Source: Sulfurimonas sp. | Lineage (GTDB): Bacteria; Campylobacterota; Campylobacteria; Campylobacterales; Sulfurimonadaceae | DNA: 64,000 nucleotides | Reading direction: 5' to 3' | NCBI GenBank assembly: GCA_016744115.1 | Contig: JADGEZ010000001.1 | Coordinates: 16,777 to 80,776 of the forward strand | The notes under the pieces: generated by a model | Databases searched by the model: none | What the model saw: only the letters and a program-made list of their open reading frames with translations | What the model was told of the DNA's origin: nothing | Translations under genes and position numbers: made by a program | In this document: positions 1 through 9,268 of the stretch, in pieces | Numbering within the stretch: position 1 is the first letter of the stretch | Layout: each line of letters starts with the position of its first letter

Positions 1-135
1 TTTGGCTTTGTAGTTTTATAAATAAATGGGGAATTAGTAGCAAAATTCATAATTTAATGAATAAATAAACTTCATTTTAGCTACATTTAAAAGTACAGAC
101 TGTATAGTTTGTTTACAAAATATTTAGGAGAAAAT

Positions 136-420
136 ATGTCAGTAATAATTAACGACACATGTATTAACTGTGGTGCTTGTATAGATGAATGTCCAGTAGA
201 AGCAATTGTAGATGAGGATGATAATCCAGAAGATGAGGATATTTATTTCGTATATGCTGATAAATGTGTAGAATGTGTAGGTCATCATGATGAACCAGCA
301 TGTGCTACTGCATGTCCTACTGAGGGGTGTATCACATGGAGTTCAATAGGTGAGAGTCCAGAACATCGTGACGATATTACACAAGAGCAAAGAGACAATC
401 TAGCAAATGTTGTAGAATAG
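136..420 (+). CDS. 4Fe-4S ferredoxin (YfhL-like, two clusters)
   Basis: Small soluble electron carrier of about 94 residues. The N-terminus has a classical cluster motif (CINCGACIDECP) and the second half has CVEC, then an insertion with two His, then CATACP, the spaced motif of 2[4Fe-4S] ferredoxins of the YfhL/Fdx type. I chose the ATG at 136 because AGGAG lies 6 bases upstream; an in-frame ATG at 109 would add nine residues before the usual start. The C-terminus is acidic. It is followed by a hairpin and then ndk, so it is probably transcribed alone. The redox partner cannot be told from the sequence. Confidence 0.9.
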   Translation: MSVIINDTCINCGACIDECPVEAIVDEDDNPEDEDIYFVYADKCVECVGHHDEPACATACPTEGCITWSSIGESPEHRDDITQEQRDNLANVVE

Positions 421-436
421 TCGTACTATTCTAGTA

Positions 437-457
437 GTAGGGACTTGAAGTCCCTAC
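437..457 (+). terminator. Hairpin after the ferredoxin gene
   Basis: A perfect 9-bp stem (GTAGGGACT / AGTCCCTAC) with a 3-base loop lies 16 bases after the ferredoxin stop. No clear T-run follows, so it may be a weak terminator or an mRNA 3' stabiliser. Confidence 0.5.
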
Positions 458-526
458 ATATTCTCTCAATTTTCCAAAAATAAATTCTTTCTTTTCACTT
501 TAAACATAAAAAAATACTTATTAAGA

Positions 527-532
527 TATAAT
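527..532 (+). promoter_or_regulatory. Probable -10 box of ndk
   Basis: A consensus TATAAT lies 34 bases upstream of the ndk ATG in an AT-rich stretch with no obvious -35 box, which is usual for sigma-70 promoters of Campylobacterota. An AGGAG ribosome site precedes the ATG. Confidence 0.5.
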
Positions 533-566
533 TTCATTCTAATTTTATATTTATACAGGAGATTTA

Positions 567-980
567 ATGGAAAGAACACTATCAATAATTAAACCAGATG
601 CAGTTGCTAAAGGTGTTATCGGAAAAATTTTAGACAGATTTGAGAGTAATGGTCTTAAAATAGTTGCAACAAGAAAGATGCAACTTTCTCGTACTAATGC
701 TGAAGCATTTTATGCTGTTCATGCTGAGAGACCATTTTTTGGTGATTTAGTTGATTTTATGATTTCTGGTCCAGTTGTAGTAACTGTTCTTGAGGGTAAA
801 AATGCTATGCAGATTAACCGTGATTTGATGGGTGCAACTAATCCTAAAGAAGCAGAAGTTGGAACTATCCGTGCAGATTTTGCTGAAAATATAGATGCGA
901 ATGCAGTCCATGGAAGCGATTCAGTTGAAAATGCTGCTATTGAGATAGCATTTTTCTTTTCAGAGAGAGACATTTCATAA
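567..980 (+). CDS. ndk: Nucleoside diphosphate kinase
   Basis: Transfers the gamma phosphate of ATP to NDPs through a phospho-histidine, balancing NTP pools in the cytoplasm. 137 residues, the usual bacterial length. It begins with [12 protein letters not shown] and carries the active-site stretch [12 protein letters not shown], in which the His before GSDS is the phosphorylated residue. The next gene starts 8 bases downstream, so ndk probably leads a short operon with the YceD protein, rpmF, plsX and fabH. Confidence 0.97.
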   Translation: MERTLSIIKPDAVAKGVIGKILDRFESNGLKIVATRKMQLSRTNAEAFYAVHAERPFFGDLVDFMISGPVVVTVLEGKNAMQINRDLMGATNPKEAEVGTIRADFAENIDANAVHGSDSVENAAIEIAFFFSERDIS

Positions 981-988
981 TATAAATT

Positions 989-1342
989 ATGACAGTAACT
1001 CTTAGAAAAATAACAAAAACACCCTTAGATTTTAAAATAGAATCTGACAAAATAACTTTTAAAGGTTATTTAGAGTATCATGCTGGTAAACTAATCTTAC
1101 TCAAAGCCGGTTTAGAAGGTTTAATAAATGCCGAGTGTAGTACATGTGCGGAGGATTTTAGTCTGAATGTGGATGAAAAAGTTGAATTTTTTATCTCGGA
1201 TGGTCTTTATGATGGAGATAGCATTGATATAGATGTTGTTGAATCATTTAACTCTACTACAAACCTTGATGAACTTTTAATCTCTGAAATTGAACTCATT
1301 AAAAGCGACTATCATAGTTGTAAAGATTGTGAAAGAGGCTAA
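989..1342 (+). CDS. YceD/DUF177 family protein
   Basis: 117-residue DUF177 (YceD-like) protein. The family sits upstream of rpmF and plsX in most bacteria and has been linked to 23S rRNA accumulation in plants and E. coli. Visible features are a central Cys pair (CSTCAEDF), an acidic middle and a C-terminal Cys pair (CKDC), which could form a zinc site. The order YceD-rpmF-plsX-fabH seen here is the conserved one and supports the call more strongly than the divergent sequence does. Confidence 0.8.
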   Translation: MTVTLRKITKTPLDFKIESDKITFKGYLEYHAGKLILLKAGLEGLINAECSTCAEDFSLNVDEKVEFFISDGLYDGDSIDIDVVESFNSTTNLDELLISEIELIKSDYHSCKDCERG

Positions 1343-1415
1343 TTTAAAATCTTGCCTTATAAAAGGTTAAACAGAGTGACCTCATTGGTCTCATAAATTA
1401 AATAAAGGAAAAAAA

Positions 1416-1565
1416 ATGGCAGTACCTAAAAGACGAGTTTCCCATTCTCGTTCAGCAAAAAGAAGAACTCACTACAAGATTACTTTAGCTAAACCAGTTA
1501 AAGATGCAGATGGAACATATAGATTACCTCACCACATCAACCCAACTACTGGTGAGTACAAATAA
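1416..1565 (+). CDS. rpmF: 50S ribosomal protein L32
   Basis: 49 residues beginning [20 protein letters not shown], the strongly conserved basic N-terminus of L32. A purine-rich AAAGGA site precedes the ATG. The zinc-binding Cys pairs of some L32 proteins are absent, so this is the Cys-minus form. It sits in its normal place between the YceD-family gene and plsX, and plsX starts 3 bases after its stop. Confidence 0.96.
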   Translation: MAVPKRRVSHSRSAKRRTHYKITLAKPVKDADGTYRLPHHINPTTGEYK

Positions 1566-1568
1566 ACA

Positions 1569-2573
1569 ATGGTAAAAATTGCTATTGATGCAATGGGCGG
1601 GGACTTTGGTCCTGAGCCAATTGTTAAAGGTTGTGTTGCTGCCTTAAAGAAAAAAAACTTCATACCTATTCTTATAGGGAAAAAATCCGAAATTTTACCT
1701 CTGTTACCTCGACGTTATAGAGATAAGATTTCTATTATAGAAACAGATGATGTGATTTCTATGAGTGATGCTGCTACGGATGCAATCAAAAGAAAACAAA
1801 GTACTATTTACAAAGCTATAGAGATGGTAAAAAATGGGGAAGCTGACGGTGTCGTTTCCGCTGGACATAGTGGTGCAACTATGACTCTTGCTACTCTTCG
1901 TCTTGGTCGTCTAAAGGGAGTATCTCGTCCAGCTTTAATTACCTTTATGCCAACCGTGAAGGGTCGCAGAACTGTTGTTTTAGATGTTGGAGCTAATGTT
2001 GATTCTAAACCTGAGCATCTTGTACAGTTTGCAATTATGGGTGCTTGTTATGCTCGTGATGTTATGGGTTATGACAATCCTAAAATTGGTCTCTTAGCAA
2101 ACGGTGAAGAGGAAACTAAAGGAAATGAAGTAACAAAGGTAGCTCATAAGCTACTCAAAAACTATGACGGTTTTATAGGGAATGTTGAAGGTGGAGATAT
2201 TTTCAATGGCTCTTGTGATGTTATTACATGCGATGGATTTATAGGAAACTTAATTCTTAAAACTAGTGAGGGTGTGGCATCAACGATAAGTTATTTGATA
2301 AAAGATTATATACGAAAATCACCTATTGCCATTACTGGGGCACTTTTAATGAGAAAAGTATTTAGACTTCTCAAAAAAGAGATTGATTATGCTGAAGTTG
2401 GTGGAGCACCCCTTATTGGTATAAAAGGTTGTGCGATTGTGAGTCATGGCAAGAGCAATGCAAAAGCTATGGAAAATGCAATTTATCAAGCAATTTCGTA
2501 TGTTGATAATCATGTTAATGATCATATTTTAGAAAGGCTAGAAGAATATACTCAAACGATTAAGGAACTATAA
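1569..2573 (+). CDS. plsX: Phosphate acyltransferase PlsX
   Basis: Converts acyl-ACP to acyl-phosphate, the donor for the first acylation of glycerol-3-phosphate in phospholipid synthesis; a peripheral membrane enzyme. 334 residues, typical length. It starts [20 protein letters not shown], the family signature, and later has SAGHSGATM and [10 protein letters not shown]. Its stop overlaps the fabH ATG by one base (TAATG), so plsX and fabH are translationally coupled, the standard arrangement. Confidence 0.97.
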   Translation: MVKIAIDAMGGDFGPEPIVKGCVAALKKKNFIPILIGKKSEILPLLPRRYRDKISIIETDDVISMSDAATDAIKRKQSTIYKAIEMVKNGEADGVVSAGHSGATMTLATLRLGRLKGVSRPALITFMPTVKGRRTVVLDVGANVDSKPEHLVQFAIMGACYARDVMGYDNPKIGLLANGEEETKGNEVTKVAHKLLKNYDGFIGNVEGGDIFNGSCDVITCDGFIGNLILKTSEGVASTISYLIKDYIRKSPIAITGALLMRKVFRLLKKEIDYAEVGGAPLIGIKGCAIVSHGKSNAKAMENAIYQAISYVDNHVNDHILERLEEYTQTIKEL

Positions 2574-3571
2574 TGGCTTATGCTGCATTTCGCTCTATTG
2601 GTGCTTATGTCCCAAGTAAAATCTTAACAAATGACGATCTCTCGAAAATGGTTGATACTACTGATGAATGGATTAGTAAAAGAACGGGTATTAAAGAGAG
2701 ACATATCGCAGAAGAAAATGAGACTACAAGCGACCTCGGAGTTGAGGCAGCAAAATTAGCAATACAGCGAAGCGGAATTGATAAAAGTGAGATTGACCTT
2801 GTGATTTGTGCGACTATTTCACCTGATTATTTTTGTATGCCTTCTACTGCAACTATTATCTCTAAAAAACTTGAACTTAATCCCGTAATGGCATTTGATA
2901 TTTCAGCTGCTTGTACTGGTTTTGTATATATTTTAGGTATCGCAAAAGCATTTATTGAATCAGGGATGAAAAAAAATGTACTTATAATCGGAGCTGAGAA
3001 ATTATCAGCTATTACAGATTATACTGATCGTGGAACTTGTATATTATTTGGTGATGGAGCTGGGGCTGCTATTATTTCAGCAACACAAAATAAAGATGAA
3101 GCGATTATAGATGTGCATACTGGTGCAGATGGTACTTATGCTGATTTACTTATGACACCAAATGGTGGTACAGGTTCTCCTCATGACAACCTTGAAGCAG
3201 AAGCTGGCACTTGTTTTATGCAGATGAAAGGGAACGAGACTTTCAAAGTTGCTGTTCGTACACTCACAAAAGATGTCAAAGAGATTCTCCAAGCCAATGA
3301 TATAAAAAGTGATGATGTAAAACATTTTATTCCACATCAAGCAAATTATAGAATCATTAAAGCTGTTGGAGATGCCTTAAAGATGAAAGAAGAACAGGTT
3401 GTACTAACGGTTGCAAAATATGGTAATACCTCTGGAGCATCAATTCCTATGGCAGTCAATGATATCTATGAGCAAGGAAAACTAAAGTTAGGTGATTTAA
3501 TGCTTTTTGATGCTTTTGGTGGCGGTCTTACTTGGGGTTCAGCACTTATTCCTTTTTCACCTTTAAAGTAG
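2573..3571 (+). CDS. fabH: 3-oxoacyl-ACP synthase III (KAS III)
   Basis: Starts fatty acid synthesis by condensing acetyl-CoA with malonyl-ACP. 332 residues. The catalytic triad is visible: Cys114 in SAACTGF, His in HQANYRI and Asn in GNTSGAS. The N-terminal [15 protein letters not shown] stretch is typical of FabH. Coupled to plsX by a one-base overlap and followed 13 bases later by aroK. Confidence 0.97.
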   Translation: MAYAAFRSIGAYVPSKILTNDDLSKMVDTTDEWISKRTGIKERHIAEENETTSDLGVEAAKLAIQRSGIDKSEIDLVICATISPDYFCMPSTATIISKKLELNPVMAFDISAACTGFVYILGIAKAFIESGMKKNVLIIGAEKLSAITDYTDRGTCILFGDGAGAAIISATQNKDEAIIDVHTGADGTYADLLMTPNGGTGSPHDNLEAEAGTCFMQMKGNETFKVAVRTLTKDVKEILQANDIKSDDVKHFIPHQANYRIIKAVGDALKMKEEQVVLTVAKYGNTSGASIPMAVNDIYEQGKLKLGDLMLFDAFGGGLTWGSALIPFSPLK

Positions 3572-3584
3572 CACTTGAAATCTT

Positions 3585-4094
3585 ATGAAAAATATTATAC
3601 TTATTGGTTTCATGGGTGTAGGTAAAGGGAGTATCGCTAGAGAAATAGTGAAAAACTCTTCTTATATGGCGATTGACACTGATGACTTAATTGAAAGTAT
3701 GCAAAACAAAAAAATTAAACAAATCTTTAAAGAAGATGGCGAGGTTTATTTTCGCCAATTAGAAAAAAATGTTTCCTTATGGCTTGAAAAAAGTGTTAAA
3801 AGTACGCTTATTTCAACTGGAGGTGGTTTTTATAAGGTTAAAAATTTAAAAAAAATTGCCACAGTTGTTTTTCTTGATTCTCCTTTTGATAAAATTATTA
3901 AACGCATCAAAGAGCATCCAAACGCAAAAGCAAAATTTAAAAAAAGACCCTTACTGAGTGACCTAAAAGCCGCTAAGGAACTTTATAAGAAAAGACGTCC
4001 CGAATATTTAAAATTAGCGGATATAGTTATAGATGTGAGTGATAAAACAGCACTCAATTGTACAAAAGAGATTCTTAAAAAGGTAAAAAAATGA
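3585..4094 (+). CDS. aroK: Shikimate kinase
   Basis: Phosphorylates shikimate with ATP in the aromatic amino acid pathway. 169 residues, usual length. Substrate-site elements are visible: DTDDLIE after the P-loop, FRQLEKN, and STGGGFY (the GGG motif). The P-loop reads GFMGVGKGS, so the residue after the essential Lys is Gly rather than Ser or Thr, with Ser one place later. The gene overlaps the next by 4 bases (ATGA), suggesting coupling. Confidence 0.9.
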   Translation: MKNIILIGFMGVGKGSIAREIVKNSSYMAIDTDDLIESMQNKKIKQIFKEDGEVYFRQLEKNVSLWLEKSVKSTLISTGGGFYKVKNLKKIATVVFLDSPFDKIIKRIKEHPNAKAKFKKRPLLSDLKAAKELYKKRRPEYLKLADIVIDVSDKTALNCTKEILKKVKK

Positions 4095-4513
4095 AACTAA
4101 AAAAAACTATACTTGCATTATTGATTTTGACTTCATCATTATTTTCATCCCAAATAAATTGGGCAAAAGATTTTGATAGTGGTATTGTAAAGGCTAGAAA
4201 AGTCAATAAACCTGTATTATTTGTATTTTCTCGTCACTCGTGTCATTATTGTAGAGTCTTAGACTCAACAACATTTAAAGATAAAAAAGTAATAAGAGCA
4301 TTAAATAAAGACTTTGTATCTATCATCTCTTATTCAGATGAAAATGATTATACTCCAAGAGAATTATGGAGACCAGGTACGCCTACTTTATGGTTTTTAA
4401 ATCCAAATGGCAAGCCTTTGTTTCAGCCAATTAATGGTGCGATTGATGCTCCAAATTTTTTGCAATCTCTCGCTATTGTAAAAAAAGAATTTGATTTGAT
4501 TTCAGGAAAATAA
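4091..4513 (+). CDS. Periplasmic thioredoxin-like protein
   Basis: 140 residues with a cleavable-looking signal peptide (KLKKTILALLILTSSLFSS) and a thioredoxin fold of the DUF255/Thioredoxin_7 type. The redox motif is CHYC within SRHSCHYCRVLDSTTF, and the cis-Pro loop is GTPTLWF. It probably reduces or oxidises protein disulfides in the periplasm; the client is unknown. It overlaps aroK by 4 bases and touches hisD, but neither neighbour suggests a related job. Confidence 0.8.
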   Translation: MKLKKTILALLILTSSLFSSQINWAKDFDSGIVKARKVNKPVLFVFSRHSCHYCRVLDSTTFKDKKVIRALNKDFVSIISYSDENDYTPRELWRPGTPTLWFLNPNGKPLFQPINGAIDAPNFLQSLAIVKKEFDLISGK

Positions 4514-5824
4514 ATGATTTTTATTAAGAGTAAAGATAGTAATTTTAAAAGTGATTTTCAGGTACTTTTAAATCGTGGAAAAATGGATATGGCTCAAGTG
4601 AGTTCTGTTGTACAAAATATTATACAAGAGATAAAAACTGATAAAAACAAGGCTTTAAAAAAACATATTTCAAAATTTGATAACTGGACACCTAATACAA
4701 ATGATGACTTGAAAATTTGCACTATATCAATGGAAAAAGCATATAGCAATATTGATAATCAACTCAAGGATGCTCTTCATTTAGCATATGATAGAATTAA
4801 AATATATCATGAAAAACAAAAACCAAAATCATGGTTTGATGATGAGTCTAATGGAACGATTTTAGGGCAAAGAGTAACAGCGGTTGATAGTGCAGGTTTG
4901 TATATTCCAGGTGGAAAAGCCGCCTATCCATCATCTCTTTTGATGAATGTTATTCCAGCTCAAGTTGCAGGAGTTAAAAATATAGTAATATGTACACCAA
5001 CACCAGATAATGAACCAAATGAACTTTTACTAGCAGCCTGTCATTTATGTGGAGTAAACCAAGTGTATAAGGTTGGTGGTGCATCAGCTATTGCGGCTAT
5101 GGCTTATGGAACACAGACTATTCCTAAAGTAGATGTAATTACGGGTCCTGGAAATATTTTTGTTGCAACTGCTAAAAAATTGGTTTTTGGAGATGTAAAT
5201 ATAGATATGATTGCAGGACCTAGTGAAATTGGTATCTTAGCTGATGATTCTGCTGATGCTTCGCATTTAGCAATAGATTTACTCTCTCAAGCTGAGCATG
5301 ATGAGATGGCAAGTTCTATTTTAATAACTCCATCACAAGCCTTAGCTGACGCAGTAAAAGTAGAGATAAAAAACTGGCTAGTCAAGCTACCTCGTCAAGA
5401 GATGGCTCGTAAGTCTATACAAGAGCGAGGGGCGATCATAGTAACAGATACTATGGAAGAAGCGATTGACTTAATGAACGAGATAGCCCCTGAACATTTA
5501 GAAATTGCGACTGATTCTCCATTTGAATTATTGCCACTTATCAAACATGCAGGTGCAATTTTTCTAGGTCATAATACTCCTGAGGCAATTGGTGATTATG
5601 TTGCTGGACCAAATCATACCTTACCAACTGGTGGAACTGCAAAATTCTATTCACCACTTGGAGTTGAAAATTTTATGAAAAAAACTTCAATCATCTCTTT
5701 TTCAAAAAAGGGCATTAACGAAATTGGAGAAGCCTGTGCTTTAATCGCAAAGACCGAAGGTTTAACTGCTCATGAACAATCAGTTAGGGTAAGATTAAAA
5801 ACACTCAGGACAGGTTCCATTTAA
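4514..5824 (+). CDS. hisD: Histidinol dehydrogenase
   Basis: Zinc enzyme that oxidises L-histidinol to L-histidine with two NAD+. 436 residues, normal length. Family landmarks are visible: AGLYIPGGKAAYPSS, GPGNIFVATAKK, AGPSEIGILAD, LSQAEHDEMASS and the late EHLEI and GPNHTLPTGGTA stretch, with the Gln/His zinc ligands in SQAEHD. It begins directly after the thioredoxin-like stop. Its last 30 bases overlap the convergent Fur-family gene. hisA and hisH lie 7-8 kb away, so his genes are scattered. Confidence 0.97.
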   Translation: MIFIKSKDSNFKSDFQVLLNRGKMDMAQVSSVVQNIIQEIKTDKNKALKKHISKFDNWTPNTNDDLKICTISMEKAYSNIDNQLKDALHLAYDRIKIYHEKQKPKSWFDDESNGTILGQRVTAVDSAGLYIPGGKAAYPSSLLMNVIPAQVAGVKNIVICTPTPDNEPNELLLAACHLCGVNQVYKVGGASAIAAMAYGTQTIPKVDVITGPGNIFVATAKKLVFGDVNIDMIAGPSEIGILADDSADASHLAIDLLSQAEHDEMASSILITPSQALADAVKVEIKNWLVKLPRQEMARKSIQERGAIIVTDTMEEAIDLMNEIAPEHLEIATDSPFELLPLIKHAGAIFLGHNTPEAIGDYVAGPNHTLPTGGTAKFYSPLGVENFMKKTSIISFSKKGINEIGEACALIAKTEGLTAHEQSVRVRLKTLRTGSI

Positions 5825-6193
5825 TATAATTGAACTTTTTTGAAATTTATACTTACTAATATTTCTAGCTTCTTGTAATAAGCTAGAAATATTAAGATGA
5901 ATATCCGTTACTTTTTTGCATTGAGTACAAATAACATGAGAATGTTCCTCTTTAATAAGTTCATACAAGTTTTTTTCAGAAGGTATTTTTAGCTCTGACA
6001 AAAAACCTTTATCAATCATTGTATTAATATTTTTATATATAGTTGAAAGTGAGATTGATGGAAATTTATTTTTCAACTCAGAATACAAAGTATCAATATT
6101 TAAATGACCTTGAACATATAATGCACCTACAATTTCAAGCCTTTGAGGTGTTGCCTTTAAATCATAGCTTTGAAGGAGTAATGTTTTATCCAT
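5795..6193 (-). CDS. Fur/PerR-family metal-dependent regulator
   Basis: 132-residue DNA-binding regulator of the Fur superfamily. The N-terminal winged helix is recognisable (LKATPQRLEIVGALY, then SLSTIYKNINTMIDKGFL). The C-terminal dimer domain keeps the structural zinc pairs CTQC and CPEC and the metal-site stretch EEHSHVICTQC. It resembles PerR-type members of Campylobacterota more than Fur itself, but subtype cannot be fixed from sequence alone. Convergent with hisD, overlapping its 3' end by 30 bases. Confidence 0.85.
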   Translation of the reverse strand: MDKTLLLQSYDLKATPQRLEIVGALYVQGHLNIDTLYSELKNKFPSISLSTIYKNINTMIDKGFLSELKIPSEKNLYELIKEEHSHVICTQCKKVTDIHLNISSLLQEARNISKYKFQKSSIILNGTCPECF

Positions 6194-6306
6194 ACAAAAT
6201 TATATCCTATTTATGTTGAAATACTAAGCCATTAGGAAATTTTACATGAACTCTCTTAAGTTTATGGTATTATATTTATTATAAATAAAAATATTTAAGG
6301 GAAATA

Positions 6307-8664
6307 ATGGCTGACTCAAAAGAAGAGATAATTATAATAGCAGAAGATGATGCTGCTAGTTTTAGTAACAAAGAATCTATCAATACTCAAAAAGATTCTA
6401 ACAAAAATATAATTCTTATCATTGGAGGTATTTTTACTTTCTTGCTCATAATCATATTTTTTGTCTTTATGGAATCAGGGGATAAAGAAAAGATCATCTC
6501 TATGGACATAATAGAAAATAAACTTTTAGAAAATAAACAAAGACCAATCGAACCAAGTAAACTGGAGAATATGATTGCCAAAGCCAATTACTTGTACTCA
6601 AATGGCTCTAAAAATGAAGCACTGAATTTATATGAAAAAATCGCTCTTTATAGTGAAGCAATATCACAATACAATCTAGGTGTAGCTCAACTAAAAGATA
6701 AACAATATGCACTTGCACTTCAAACATTTCAAAAAGCGATTAACAATCATGAAAAGAGGTGTGTAAGTGCTATTAATGCAGCTGTTTGTTCCCTTCATTT
6801 AAATGATGAGGATAACTTCAAATATTATATAGATTTAGCCTATGCCTACTTACCTAATGAATTTCAATCCCCTCTATATTCCTACTATTATACCCTAGTA
6901 AACTATTATAAAAAAAATTACCTAGAAGCTCTTAGCTCGCTTAAAAATACTAGCTCTGATGAGTATCCAAGTGTGCAAAAAAATTTAAGAACTAAAATAA
7001 ATGCCTTATTTGACAACAATTACGCTGCTATAGAATCTATGGAAAAAAATATTGAAGATAAAGATAGTTTTTCACTAGCATTATTGTATGCAAGGGTTGG
7101 AGATATCACATTAGCGCAACAATACCTAGAAGATTCTATTATGAAAAATATAGAACCTTCTAGGTCACAATTAGCCTTAGGATTTATCAAGTTAAAATCA
7201 GGACAAGTAAGTGAAGGAGCAAAAGATATTCAAAATGTTACAGATATGTTTCCTGATGAAGTTTATAAATACTATCCCATCAAAGTAACATTAAAAAACT
7301 CTCTCTTTGATTCTAAAAAAACTCAAGTTGTTTACCGAGAAAAGATTAAATCATCAAAACAACTCAACTATCAAAAAATATTTTATTTTTCCCCTTATAA
7401 AATATTTAATGCTAACAAATCTATTAGTTATATTCGTAAGGGAAATTCAAATATTTATATTGACAATATAGAATCTGCTAAAGATTACCTAACAAAAGGC
7501 TCTTCTTCATCTGTAGTAAATGGAGGAATTACTAGAGCCATAAAAAAAGCCCTTTCTTTTCATACAAGAAAAGCTAATAATGAACTAAAAAAACTTATTA
7601 AAGTTCAGCCTAAACATTCTATATTACATTACAATTTAGCTTTAACTTATTCACAGATGGGGAATATGATTGATGCCCATAAACATTTTTTACGCTCTTA
7701 CCATCTTGATGCGAAAAATTATTTATCTGGTGTTTATGCTGTTCTTAGTTCTCAACTCATAGATAAAGAAAATACCAAACTAAAGAGTATCTTAAAAGAT
7801 GATATTTCTCAAGAAGAGGAAAGTGAATTAAAAACCTTATATACAACACTTATTAGCATAAGCGAAAATGATATTATTTCGAGTATCGACTGGTTAAATA
7901 ATGATTATAAACCTAGACCATTATACTTAGCCTTAGATATAATTATCTCAATAAATTTGAATAAATTAGATTATGCAAAAAAATCAGCAAAAATACTCAC
8001 AACGCTACAAGAGAGGGATATTGTACCTCATATGATGTATATAGATGCTCACTATAGTCAATACAGCGACAATAAGTATGCAGCAGAAGTATCTACATAC
8101 CTTAAAAAACAAAATTTTCATTTTCAAGATCTTTATTATGGACCATTTATTAGTAGATATTTATACACACAGCAAAGTCTTATAACAGGAAAACTTTACT
8201 ACCTAAGAAAACAATTAAAAAATATTATGTCCTCAACCAAAGAACCAATATATGAATTAACAAGCACTCTTGCCTCCGCTTCCTTACTAGATCATGCTTA
8301 CGAAGAATCATATACACTCTATAATGAACTCATTGACAAATTGAAAATCAGAGATGCTAATACTCTTTTTTTAGGTGCTGTTTCTTCAATTGCAGCAGGA
8401 CATCATGAAAATGCTATAGCACTTTTGGAGTTATCAAAAATGAAAAATAAAACTTTTATTGAGAGTAGATACGCTTTAGGACTACTCTATTTAGAAGTTC
8501 AAAATAATGAGGGGGCTACTATCCAATTAGCGAGTGTACCTAGTAATGGTTTTGTATCTCAATATTTTAACTTTGACATAGATATAGAAAAACTACTCTC
8601 CGAAAAAGAATTAAACAAAGTATTGCTTAGTAGTTCTAAGAAAAATACCCTATCAAAGATTTAG
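6307..8664 (+). CDS. Large TPR-repeat membrane protein
   Basis: 785 residues. An acidic cytoplasmic N-terminus is followed by one membrane segment at about residues 34-54 (IILIIGGIFTFLLIIIFFVF) and a long extracytoplasmic part with several TPR-like units (for example EALNLYEKI...QYNLGVAQLKDKQYALALQTFQKAI and LHYNLALTYSQMGNMIDAHKHF). Probably a scaffold for protein assembly at the inner membrane. Similar large TPR proteins occur in Campylobacterota without assigned function. Its 3' end overlaps the convergent psd-like gene by 29 bases. Confidence 0.75.
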   Translation: MADSKEEIIIIAEDDAASFSNKESINTQKDSNKNIILIIGGIFTFLLIIIFFVFMESGDKEKIISMDIIENKLLENKQRPIEPSKLENMIAKANYLYSNGSKNEALNLYEKIALYSEAISQYNLGVAQLKDKQYALALQTFQKAINNHEKRCVSAINAAVCSLHLNDEDNFKYYIDLAYAYLPNEFQSPLYSYYYTLVNYYKKNYLEALSSLKNTSSDEYPSVQKNLRTKINALFDNNYAAIESMEKNIEDKDSFSLALLYARVGDITLAQQYLEDSIMKNIEPSRSQLALGFIKLKSGQVSEGAKDIQNVTDMFPDEVYKYYPIKVTLKNSLFDSKKTQVVYREKIKSSKQLNYQKIFYFSPYKIFNANKSISYIRKGNSNIYIDNIESAKDYLTKGSSSSVVNGGITRAIKKALSFHTRKANNELKKLIKVQPKHSILHYNLALTYSQMGNMIDAHKHFLRSYHLDAKNYLSGVYAVLSSQLIDKENTKLKSILKDDISQEEESELKTLYTTLISISENDIISSIDWLNNDYKPRPLYLALDIIISINLNKLDYAKKSAKILTTLQERDIVPHMMYIDAHYSQYSDNKYAAEVSTYLKKQNFHFQDLYYGPFISRYLYTQQSLITGKLYYLRKQLKNIMSSTKEPIYELTSTLASASLLDHAYEESYTLYNELIDKLKIRDANTLFLGAVSSIAAGHHENAIALLELSKMKNKTFIESRYALGLLYLEVQNNEGATIQLASVPSNGFVSQYFNFDIDIEKLLSEKELNKVLLSSSKKNTLSKI

Positions 8665-9268
8665 AAGCTTCTAATTTATCACCAACTACAACATTAAGCC
8701 TAAAATTTTGTGGTATATAAATATATGTAATACCATTTAACATAGTCCCATAACGAGCTGATTGTAAAAAAGACTTTGTCTTTATATTATTTAATCTAAT
8801 ACCACAAAAACTTTGTTTAAGAATATGAGATATTTTTAAAGTATTTTTTTGAGCATCTTCAAAAACTATATTTACATTTTCATTTATTTTCTTAGCTAAA
8901 TCACTCTCTATATTTAATGCTGTTCCGTGTTTCATAAGAGAAGATTTAACTCTTGCATTCATAGGAACTCGAAGTGTAGCTACATCTAAGTAAGAACTAT
9001 CTATACTAAGCTTATATCTGTATTGTAAGTCATCACACTCTTCGATAGAAATAAGTCTCCCATCTACTGGAGAGAGTACACTGTTTATCTCAAATATAGG
9101 GAGTTCCCTTTCAGGATTTCTAAATAAGAAGGCAAAAAACATACCTACAAAGAGAGATAAAATACTCAGCACCTCCAAATCGAAGATACTAAACAATATA
9201 AAAGCAAGAAATGAAAAAGCTATATAAATCCAAGCTTCTTTTGCGATTGGAAATAAGTTATTAGACAT
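8636..9268 (-). CDS. Phosphatidylserine decarboxylase-like protein, no catalytic serine seen
   Basis: 210 residues with two hydrophobic N-terminal segments, then FRNPERELP and SPVDGRLISIEE, which match the short (PSD-A) phosphatidylserine decarboxylase family. True enzymes self-cleave at a Gly-Ser near the C-terminus to make a pyruvoyl group. Here the matching region reads ARYGTMLNGITYIYIP and there is no Gly-Ser anywhere in the protein. It may be a non-catalytic relative. It overlaps ftsH by 8 bases; a similar psd-like gene follows ftsH in Campylobacter jejuni (from memory), so the pairing is conserved. Confidence 0.75.
   Translation of the reverse strand: MSNNLFPIAKEAWIYIAFSFLAFILFSIFDLEVLSILSLFVGMFFAFLFRNPERELPIFEINSVLSPVDGRLISIEECDDLQYRYKLSIDSSYLDVATLRVPMNARVKSSLMKHGTALNIESDLAKKINENVNIVFEDAQKNTLKISHILKQSFCGIRLNNIKTKSFLQSARYGTMLNGITYIYIPQNFRLNVVVGDKLEASKSLIGYFS

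Noticed and set aside
719..973. 84-codon minus-strand ORF inside ndk
   Set aside because: Mirror frame of ndk with no start signal.
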